This document shows, one piece after another, positions 6,467 to 12,144 of a stretch of DNA of 12,144 nucleotides. The DNA is taken from positions 1 through 12,144 of the forward strand of contig JAJQIQ010000040.1 in assembly GCA_021199135.1 (NCBI GenBank). Reading direction: 5' to 3'. The notes beneath the pieces are model-generated. The model saw nothing but the letters and a program-made list of their open reading frames with translations, had not been told where the DNA came from and did no database searches. This DNA is from Clostridiales bacterium. GTDB lineage: Bacteria; Bacillota; Clostridia; Lachnospirales; Lachnospiraceae. Position 1 is the first letter of the stretch. Each line of letters begins with the position of its first letter. The position numbers were made by a program, and so were the translations under genes.

Positions 6467-7505
6467 CCAGGTATTTCCTCATGTCGATCGCGCACGCGAT
6501 GAGGATGATGAGACCCTTTATGATGTACTGCATGTTCTGGCTGACGGAGAGGAACTGCAGCGCGACGAATATGATTCGGAGTATGAACACGCCGAGCACC
6601 ACGCCGCCGATCTTTCCGGTGCCGCCGACGAAGGACACGCCGCCGATGACGCAGGCCGCGATCGCGTCGCACTCGTAGTTGAGGCCGGTGTTGGCCTGGT
6701 TGGAGCCGATGCGGGCCGACTCGATGAAGCCGGTGATGCCGTACATGCAGCCCGCGAGCGTGTGGACCATGATCGTGGTCTTCATGACGTTCACGCCGGA
6801 GACGTTCGCCGCCTCCGGGTTCGAGCCGACGGCGAACATGTTCTTGCCGAATGTCGTCTTGTTCCACATGAACCACATGAACGCGGTCACGATGCAGGCG
6901 AACCAGACGTAATTCGGGATCGGGACGCCCGCGATTTTCAGGATGCTGCCGGTGACGAAATGCTTGAACGACTCGTCAAGGCCGGAGAGCGGCTGGCCGT
7001 TGTTGCCGTTTATCATTATGTACATCAGCAAAATGCCGTAGACGATGAGCTGCGTCGCCAGCGTCACGATGAACGGGTGCAGGTGGAACCTCGCCACAAA
7101 GAAGCCGTTCACGAGCCCGACGATTCCGCCGACCGCGATGACGAGCAGGACGACGAGCGGGATCGGAATCACGGGGAGGTTCGGGAACATTTTCGCCCCG
7201 TAGGTCACCGCCTGGAGGAGCGACGCCGATATGCACGCCGTCAGCCCTACGACGCGCCCCGCCGAGAGGTCGGTGCCGGTCAGCACGATCGTCCCCGCGA
7301 TGCCGAGCGCGATCGGGATGTTCGCCGCGGATAGTGAGACGATGTTTACGATCGACGACACGCTGAAAAACCTCGGGTTTTGCGTGAACGTGTAGATCGC
7401 CGCGACGATGATGAGGATGTAGAGGGCATGGTTTATGAGCCATTCCTTGCTGTCCCTCAGCTGATCTGTCCGGGATTTCGCCCGGAAATTATTCATAAGT
7501 TTCAT
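6456..7505 (-). CDS. mglC: Galactose/methyl-galactoside-type ABC transporter permease MglC
   Basis: A 349-residue inner-membrane permease of the BPD_transp_2 (RbsC/MglC/XylH) family, which forms the sugar channel energised by MglA. About eight to ten hydrophobic segments are visible, starting with the helix at ~24-40 (INHALYILIIVAAIYTF). Family hallmarks include GTDLSAGRVVGL (77-88), FIVTLATQLIVYGILL (145-160), the cytoplasmic coupling loop TFGKNMFAVGSNPEAANVSG (218-237) and GGVSFVGGTGKIGG (288-301). The length is normal. AGGAGG stands eight bases before the ATG, supporting the start. A 65-base gap, most of it a hairpin, separates it from mglA, unlike the tight mglB/mglA joint. It is the last gene of the operon and ends beside the GC-rich terminator. 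The family assignment is secure; the true sugar could be galactose, glucose or a related pentose or hexose. Confidence 0.93.
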   Translation of the reverse strand: MKLMNNFRAKSRTDQLRDSKEWLINHALYILIIVAAIYTFTQNPRFFSVSSIVNIVSLSAANIPIALGIAGTIVLTGTDLSAGRVVGLTACISASLLQAVTYGAKMFPNLPVIPIPLVVLLVIAVGGIVGLVNGFFVARFHLHPFIVTLATQLIVYGILLMYIMINGNNGQPLSGLDESFKHFVTGSILKIAGVPIPNYVWFACIVTAFMWFMWNKTTFGKNMFAVGSNPEAANVSGVNVMKTTIMVHTLAGCMYGITGFIESARIGSNQANTGLNYECDAIAACVIGGVSFVGGTGKIGGVVLGVFILRIIFVALQFLSVSQNMQYIIKGLIILIACAIDMRKYLVKK

Positions 7506-7532
7506 TCTAAATTCCTCCTGAGCAGCACGATA

Positions 7533-7584
7533 CCAAATGTGTGATAACTACGGATTTCTCCGTGCCATTATCACACATATTTGG
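7533..7584 (-). promoter_or_regulatory. Large hairpin at the mglA/mglC junction, overlapping the mglA stop
   Basis: CCAAAT+GTGTGATAA (7533-7547) pairs with TTATCACAC+ATTTGG (7568-7576 and 7579-7584, with a two-base bulge). An inner ACGGA/TCCGT stem (7550-7554 with 7559-7563) is closed by a four-base loop. That gives about 20 base pairs. The mglA stop codon (7571-7573 on the minus strand) lies in one arm. No T-run follows in the direction of transcription, so it is not a standard terminator. It is more likely an mRNA processing or stability element, or a brake that sets mglC expression below mglA. Confidence 0.8.
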
Positions 7585-9067
7585 CAGCGTACTGCATGAT
7601 TACCTCCTGCGTCGCCTCCTCCGCGCTGACCTCGCCCGCGAGGCGCCCTCCCGACATCACGAGGATGCGGTCACAGATGCCGAGGAGCTCCGGCATTTCC
7701 GACGAGACGACGATGACGACCTTGCCCCGGTTCGCGAGGTCTATTATGAGCTGGTAAATCTCGTATTTCGCGCCGACGTCGATGCCCCTCGTGGGCTCGT
7801 CCAAAAGCAGCACCTCCGGCTCCGTGAGCAGCCACCGCCCGAGGATGACCTTCTGCTGGTTGCCGCCGGAGAGGGCGCGGATCTTCGTCTCCTGCGACGG
7901 GGTCTTCGTGCGCAGCGCTTTTATGTAGCTCTCGGTGTCCGCCCTCATAGCGCGTTCGCTCAGATAAAAACCGGCGCGCTTATATTTTTTCAGCTGCGAG
8001 ATGACGGTGTTTTCGCGGATATTTAAAATCCCGAAAATCCCGGTCGCGCGGCGCTCCTCCGTCAGCATCGCGAAGCCGTTTTGGATGGATTCGTGGGCGT
8101 TTTTGTTGCGCACGGTTTTGCCGTTCAAATTTATCGTACCGCTCTTTCGCGTCGCGATCCCGAATATGTTCTCGAGCGTCTCTGTCCTGCCGCTCCCGTC
8201 GAGCCCCGCGATCCCCAAAATTTCCCCGCGCCTCGCGGTAAAAGAGACGTCGTTTAAGAGAGAGTACATTCCCGAGAGGTGCTCGACGGTCAGCGCGACC
8301 TCTCCGGGCTTGTTGGTTTTTGGCGGAAACTGGTGCGTAAGCTCCCGCCCTACCATGAGCTTAATTATTTCATCCATCTCGAGGCTTTCCGCCGGCCTCG
8401 TGGCGATCCACGTCCCGTCGCGCATTATCGTTATCTCGTCGGAAATTCGCTTAATCTCCGCCATTTTATGGGAGATATAGATAATTCCGCAGCCCCTGTC
8501 GCGGAGCATGTTTATTATGTCAAATAAATGCTCGACTTCCTGCTCGGTGAGCGACGACGTCGGCTCGTCGAAGACGATTATTTTGGCATCGGCGGAGACT
8601 GCCTTTGCAATCTCCACCATCTGCCGCTGGGAGACGGGCATCGTGCCCACGATCCTCCGCGGATCTATGTCAATTTTCAGCTCCTCAAAAATGCGCTTCG
8701 TGTCGGCGTAAATCTTTTTCTCGTTGACCATCACGCCGCCGATTTTCGGGTAGCGGCCAAGCCAGAGATTGTCCATGACGCTGCGCTTTAGTGCTTGATT
8801 GAGTTCCTGGTGGACCATCGCGACGCCGTTCTCTAGGGCCTCCTTTGAACTCTTGAAATTTATGTCTTTTCCGTCGAGCAGTATCCTCCCGGAGTCGCGG
8901 TCGTAAATTCCGAACAGGCACTTCATAAGCGTGGATTTTCCCGCCCCGTTTTCCCCCATGAGCGCGTGGACCGTTCCGGCCTTAACGCTCAGGGAGACAT
9001 GGTCAAGGGCGCGCACTCCCGGAAAATCCTTACAGATGTTTATCATTTCCAGCAATGCATTTTCCAT
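7571..9067 (-). CDS. mglA: Galactose/methyl-galactoside-type ABC transporter ATPase MglA
   Basis: A 498-residue protein with two fused ATP-binding cassettes that powers sugar import through MglC. First cassette: Walker A GENGAGKS (38-45), Q-loop Gln87, signature VSQRQ (145-149), Walker B IIVFDEPT with Asp167 and Glu168, and switch His200. Second cassette: a degenerate Walker [10 protein letters not shown] (288-296) with Arg294 in place of the Lys, signature LSGGNQQ (399-405), Walker B VLLLDEPT (419-426), and VSSEMPE where the switch His would be. This asymmetry is usual for MglA/RbsA/XylG, so it does not mean inactivation. The start lies two bases after the mglB stop, with a GGGGGA stretch inside the end of mglB as the likely ribosome binding site; the two genes are therefore co-transcribed. 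The length is typical. Confidence 0.95.
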   Translation of the reverse strand: MENALLEMINICKDFPGVRALDHVSLSVKAGTVHALMGENGAGKSTLMKCLFGIYDRDSGRILLDGKDINFKSSKEALENGVAMVHQELNQALKRSVMDNLWLGRYPKIGGVMVNEKKIYADTKRIFEELKIDIDPRRIVGTMPVSQRQMVEIAKAVSADAKIIVFDEPTSSLTEQEVEHLFDIINMLRDRGCGIIYISHKMAEIKRISDEITIMRDGTWIATRPAESLEMDEIIKLMVGRELTHQFPPKTNKPGEVALTVEHLSGMYSLLNDVSFTARRGEILGIAGLDGSGRTETLENIFGIATRKSGTINLNGKTVRNKNAHESIQNGFAMLTEERRATGIFGILNIRENTVISQLKKYKRAGFYLSERAMRADTESYIKALRTKTPSQETKIRALSGGNQQKVILGRWLLTEPEVLLLDEPTRGIDVGAKYEIYQLIIDLANRGKVVIVVSSEMPELLGICDRILVMSGGRLAGEVSAEEATQEVIMQYAAKYV

Positions 9068-9069
9068 AA

Positions 9070-10215
9070 TTATTTTTCCCCCGTGTATACCTGGTACGGG
9101 ATGAAAATCTTGTTGCTGACCTTCTCGGAGATGATGTAGGAATCAGTCCCGTCCATCAAATCCTTGCCGCTTGCGATGTTGCCCGCGAGGTCCGCTATGC
9201 ACTCCGCCATCCCGGCCGCATCCTGCATGATCGTCCCGGTCATCTTGCCGTCCGCGATGAGCTGCTTCGCCGCGTCGGTCGCGTCCACGCCGAACACCGG
9301 AATCATCTTGCCGCCATCGCCGAGGTTGTAGCCCTTGTCGTTTAGGGCGGAGATTGCGCCCTCGGCCATGCTGTCGTTGTTGCAGATGACGAGCTCGATC
9401 ATGTTGTTGTTGTTCTCGTTGTACTGTGAGAGGTTCGTCGTCATGTAGTTGTTCGCCGCCGTCGCGCTCCAGTTTCCGTCCTGGTCGACCTGGTAGCGGT
9501 CGGAGTTTGACGAGTCGAAATATTCGAGCTCACCCATCCCCGCGTCGCTGAGGATCTTGTTCGCGTCCTCGACGGAAAACTGCGTGCGGTAAATCGCCTC
9601 GGCGTTTCCGAGCTGGCCCATGAACATCGCGTAGGAAATCTTGCCGTCGCCGTTTAAATCGAGGCTGTCGAAATTGTCCTTGACGTAGTTTCCAATCATG
9701 TCGCCCTGCATGTGGCCCGCCTCGGGCGCGTCCGTCCCGACGAATGCGCACTCGTCGTAGCTTCCGAGCACGTCGCCCTCGGTCTCGTCATCCTCGACCG
9801 CGCGGTTGAAGAATATGAGCGGGATCCCCGCGGCCTTCGCCTTGTCGACGATCTGCGACGACACGTCGACGGAGCCGGACGTCACGATGTTTACGATGAG
9901 CGCGGTCGCGCCGGTCTGGATCGCCGTGTCGATCTGCTCGTTCTGCGTGGTCTGGTTGCTGTTCGCGTCGTAGTCCTGGTAGGTCACGCCGAGCGTGTCG
10001 AGCTGCCCGTCGAGCGCGGTGCGCACCGACGCGATGTAGGTGTCGGAGTAGGTGTAGTAGAACACCGCGATGTTCGCGTCGGAGCTTGCCACTTTGCTCC
10101 CTCCGCCTTTCTGCGTGTCATTCTCCGTGCCCGCGTTGCCGCCGCTTCCGCACCCGGCGAACAGTCCGATCGCCAGCGCTCCCGTGAGCAGTGTTGCCAA
10201 AATTTTCTTCTTCAT
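9070..10215 (-). CDS. mglB: Galactose/glucose-type sugar-binding lipoprotein MglB
   Basis: A 381-residue extracellular substrate-binding lipoprotein that delivers sugar to MglA/MglC. MKKK followed by a hydrophobic stretch and the lipobox LFAGC makes Cys22 the lipidated residue, as expected in a Gram-positive cell. A Gly/Ser/Asp linker leads to a periplasmic-binding-protein fold related to E. coli MglB. FFNRAV (135-140), the calcium-loop sequence [10 protein letters not shown] (186-195), Arg210 in YRTQF, Trp249, ICNND (277-281) and VFGVDA (307-312) all have counterparts in E. coli MglB. Aligned by eye, the sugar-binding His and Asp of the GHPDAEAR segment are replaced by Asn204 and Glu206, and an Asn (LNDA) by Gln331 (MQDA), so the preferred sugar may differ. 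The frame is open upstream to 10398, but the start at 10215 is preferred because AGGAGG stands seven bases before it and the signal peptide begins there. Confidence 0.93.
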   Translation of the reverse strand: MKKKILATLLTGALAIGLFAGCGSGGNAGTENDTQKGGGSKVASSDANIAVFYYTYSDTYIASVRTALDGQLDTLGVTYQDYDANSNQTTQNEQIDTAIQTGATALIVNIVTSGSVDVSSQIVDKAKAAGIPLIFFNRAVEDDETEGDVLGSYDECAFVGTDAPEAGHMQGDMIGNYVKDNFDSLDLNGDGKISYAMFMGQLGNAEAIYRTQFSVEDANKILSDAGMGELEYFDSSNSDRYQVDQDGNWSATAANNYMTTNLSQYNENNNNMIELVICNNDSMAEGAISALNDKGYNLGDGGKMIPVFGVDATDAAKQLIADGKMTGTIMQDAAGMAECIADLAGNIASGKDLMDGTDSYIISEKVSNKIFIPYQVYTGEK

Positions 10216-10222
10216 AGTGTTA

Positions 10223-10228
10223 CCTCCT
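10223..10228 (-). promoter_or_regulatory. Ribosome binding site fixing the mglB start
   Basis: AGGAGG on the minus strand, seven bases before the ATG at 10215. It rules out the upstream in-frame start at 10398, which would add 61 residues with no signal peptide and overlap the terminator. Confidence 0.8.
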
Positions 10229-10233
10229 TTTTT

Positions 10234-10246
10234 GTGCATAATGCAC
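10234..10246. promoter_or_regulatory. Palindrome just upstream of the mglB ribosome binding site
   Basis: GTGCAT-A-ATGCAC is a perfect 13-base palindrome with six-base arms, five bases from the ribosome binding site. It could be an operator or part of a leader structure that hides the binding site. No regulator can be named from it. Confidence 0.45.
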
Positions 10247-10284
10247 GTTTTTGTTGCATAAAGGATAGCAAGATTGGGCAAAGA

Positions 10285-10306
10285 TTCCCATGCGAAAATC
10301 TGGGAA
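10285..10306. promoter_or_regulatory. Inverted repeat upstream of mglB, candidate operator
   Basis: TTCCCA (10285-10290) and TGGGAA (10301-10306) are perfect inverted six-base arms separated by ten bases, about 70 bases before the mglB start and downstream of the kinase terminator. The half-site centres are 16 bases apart, compatible with a dimeric DNA-binding protein. No convincing -35/-10 pair was found in this gap, so its position relative to the promoter is unknown. Confidence 0.4.
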
Positions 10307-10361
10307 GTTTTCTTGAATTTTCTGATTTTGGTAAGGGGTGATTTGTCGAGAAGTCTTTTGA

Positions 10362-10389
10362 CGACAAGAAAACCCCCCGAAGGGGTTTT
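10362..10389 (-). terminator. Rho-independent terminator after the histidine kinase gene
   Basis: Read on the minus strand, AAAACCCC (10389-10382) pairs with GGGGTTTT (10376-10369) around a TTCGG loop, followed by CTTGTCG. It lies 27 bases beyond the kinase stop. It should end or reduce read-through into mglB, which implies that mglBAC has its own promoter in the ~150 bases that follow. Confidence 0.8.
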
Positions 10390-10416
10390 GATGAGCAAAT
10401 AAATCTTGAGAGAAAA

Positions 10417-12132
10417 TTAATTGGAGGGCTCCTCCGTGATTTTCGGCATCCGGATGGCGATGAGCGTGCCCTCGTCGAGCTCGCTCCTTATCGAGAGCCC
10501 GTAAGCGTCGCCGAAATAGATGCGGATGCGCTCGTTGACGTTGTAGATCCCGATGCCGGAGTGCCCGTCGTTGTCCTCCTCGAGGAGGCTCCTGCTCTGC
10601 TCCTCCGACATCCCGATGCCGTTGTCCGCGACCTCAAATATTATGTCGTCGCCGTCGGAGCGGATGCGGATGAGGAGCTCGCCGTCGTCGACCATCGGGG
10701 CGATGCCGTGCTTGATCGCGTTCTCGATTATCGGCTGGAGCGTGATTTTCGTGCAAAGGCAGTCGAGGCAGTCATTTTCCACATCAAACCGGTAGGTGAA
10801 TCGGTTTTTGTAGCGGTAAGACTGGATTTTCAGGTAGCTTTTCGCGTGCTCGATCTCCTTCCTTATCGGGATGAGTTCGTGCCCCTGGCTCACGCCGATG
10901 CGGAAGAGCTGCGCGAGCGCGTTCACCATCTCCGCCGCGTCCTCGGTGTTGCCGTTTTCGCACATCCACTCGATCGTATCGAGCGTGTTGTAGAGGAAAT
11001 GCGGGTTGATCTGCGCCTGCAGCGCGCGGAGCTCCGACTGACGGAGAGAGGCCTTCTCGCTCTTGACCTGCTCCACGAGCGCTTGGACGCGCGTCACCAT
11101 GTGGCCGAAGGAGTCGGAGAGCATCTCGATCTCCATCGTCCCGGACATCGGCGAGAAGGAAAAGCCGTCCGTGTCGTCCTCGAAGTCGCGCATCGCGCCC
11201 GCCAGCCTGCGGAGCGGCGCGGAAAAGAGGTGCGACAGCCCGTAGCCGATGAGGAAAATCACGACGAGCAGCACGGCGAGTATGCACAGCAGCCTCGTCA
11301 CCGCGACCGCGACCTTCGCGTTTACCATCTCGTCGACGAAGCAGACCGCGACGATTTTCCATCCGGCGCCGGAAATATTTTCGACGGCGTATATCGACTG
11401 TGGGTCGGTGTACACGCCCGCGCGGAGCGCGGAATCCGAAATATTTTTTCCTTTTTTATCAGTATTTTTTTCGCGCGGGTTGTATATCGTAATGTCGTTT
11501 TCGTCCGTGACATAGACGTAGCCGTGGGTGCCGATTCCGATCGAGTCGACGTAGTCCGTGATGTAGGAAAACGGCATGTCGATATTTATCTGCAAATTCT
11601 GTCCGCCTGCGTCCGGCAAAGTTTTGCTTACCGTGATGACCCAATCGGATTCACCGTCAAAAAGTGTTTGCACGTGTGGGCCTGTGACAAATATTTCCTG
11701 AATTTCCTCATCGCCCCCGAGGTAGGCAATCGGCTCCGCGTCGTCCGATATCTCTGCCGCCGTGTTCCAGAAGCGGAGGATATTCCCGTCCTCGTCGCTC
11801 ACCGTGACGGCGATGACGTCGGAGCGCAGGTTTACCATCTCGCGGAAATACGCGTCGATCTCGTCGCTGGTCGATGTCGTCTGGTCCGACAGCTGGATGA
11901 GTATCTCCTGGACCCCGTCGATGTAGTTTTCCACCGTGTTTTTTGCGAGGCGGCAGTTCTGCGAGGCGCTCGCGACGGCGTTGTCCTCGACGGCCCTGCG
12001 GTACATCCTCGCGAACACTATGATGAAAGCGAAAAATGTGAGCGCGACGATTCCCATGACCGATAGGATGAAAATTCCGGAGACGGTCATCGACGGTAGA
12101 AATTTAATTTTTTTATGTTTCTTTTTTCTCAT
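10417..12132 (-). CDS. YesM/LytS-type membrane sensor histidine kinase with Cache-like domain
   Basis: A 571-residue two-component sensor. A basic N-terminus (MRKKKHKK) leads to transmembrane helix 1 (~15-42). An extracellular region of about 230 residues (~45-274) follows, including a Cache-like part with GIGTHGYVYVTDEND (199-213). Transmembrane helix 2 spans ~276-298, then a HAMP-like linker (~300-352). The His_kinase motif LQAQINPHFLYNTLDTIEWM (371-390) puts the phospho-accepting histidine at His378. The ATPase region has ITLQPIIENAIKHG (463-476), DNGIGM (503-508) and GHSGIGIYNVNERIRIYFG (523-541). YesM-type kinases usually pair with an AraC-type response regulator encoded next door; any such gene would lie beyond the right edge. 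The start has GGAGGG only about three bases upstream, a short spacing, but no better start is visible. Its position ahead of mglBAC suggests, but does not prove, that it senses the sugar or its binding protein. Confidence 0.93.
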   Translation of the reverse strand: MRKKKHKKIKFLPSMTVSGIFILSVMGIVALTFFAFIIVFARMYRRAVEDNAVASASQNCRLAKNTVENYIDGVQEILIQLSDQTTSTSDEIDAYFREMVNLRSDVIAVTVSDEDGNILRFWNTAAEISDDAEPIAYLGGDEEIQEIFVTGPHVQTLFDGESDWVITVSKTLPDAGGQNLQINIDMPFSYITDYVDSIGIGTHGYVYVTDENDITIYNPREKNTDKKGKNISDSALRAGVYTDPQSIYAVENISGAGWKIVAVCFVDEMVNAKVAVAVTRLLCILAVLLVVIFLIGYGLSHLFSAPLRRLAGAMRDFEDDTDGFSFSPMSGTMEIEMLSDSFGHMVTRVQALVEQVKSEKASLRQSELRALQAQINPHFLYNTLDTIEWMCENGNTEDAAEMVNALAQLFRIGVSQGHELIPIRKEIEHAKSYLKIQSYRYKNRFTYRFDVENDCLDCLCTKITLQPIIENAIKHGIAPMVDDGELLIRIRSDGDDIIFEVADNGIGMSEEQSRSLLEEDNDGHSGIGIYNVNERIRIYFGDAYGLSIRSELDEGTLIAIRMPKITEEPSN

Positions 12133-12144
12133 GCACCCTCCGCT

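Noticed and set aside
6390..7334. A 314-codon + strand frame opposite mglC
   Set aside because: Although it starts near a good Shine-Dalgarno sequence, it runs through the terminator and antisense to mglC and encodes a compositionally odd Asp/Glu/Arg/His-rich protein.
7539..7576. CRP-like TGTGA/TCACA site between mglA and mglC
   Set aside because: The half-sites are far too widely spaced for a CRP operator and are explained by the hairpin arms; clostridial Firmicutes generally do not use CRP for sugar operons.
10561..12066. A 501-codon open frame on the + strand opposite the histidine kinase
   Set aside because: It is antisense to a kinase with every family motif, its protein is Arg/Val/Asp/His-rich without any recognisable domain, and it has no ribosome binding site; GC-rich third positions open this frame.

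Overview
The window looks like a moderately GC-rich clostridial Firmicute, possibly a Lachnospiraceae relative. The grounds are strong AGGAGG-type ribosome binding sites, a lipoprotein MglB, an MglBAC sugar importer beside a YesM/LytS-type sensor kinase, and COG2865-type regulators. The genus cannot be fixed from the sequence alone.

Left part (1-3611, + strand): the 3' end of a gene that resembles the C-terminus of an adenine-specific DNA methyltransferase. It overlaps by one base a 1125-residue protein with an N-terminal GIY-YIG-like nuclease, a superfamily 2 helicase core and a C-terminal half of a SAM-methyltransferase fold. This is best read as the end of a restriction-modification or related phage-defence operon. 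A gene for an AlbA/Schlafen-type ATP-binding transcriptional regulator with a C-terminal winged helix (3636-5075) follows after 24 bases and probably shares the transcript.

Middle (5076-6455): a 462-base stretch without an intact gene. It begins with a decayed, out-of-frame second copy of the regulator's linker-coding sequence, followed by a 27-base direct repeat. Next comes an unrecognised Ser/Gly-rich, coiled-coil protein (5538-6320, +), then two hairpins. The second is a strong GC-rich terminator between this gene and the oppositely oriented sugar operon.

Right part (6456-12132, - strand), in transcription order: a YesM-like membrane histidine kinase, a rho-independent terminator, then mglB (lipoprotein sugar-binding protein), mglA (double-ATPase) and mglC (permease). 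Together the last three form a galactose/glucose-type ABC importer. The kinase may sense the sugar or its binding protein and control the operon through a response regulator expected just outside the window; that link is inference. A long hairpin overlaps the mglA stop codon, and two inverted repeats lie ahead of mglB.

No tRNA, rRNA, CRISPR array, transposase or integrase was seen. The most unusual material is the nuclease-helicase-half-methyltransferase protein with its regulator, the linker-duplication scar after the regulator, and the mglA/mglC hairpin.
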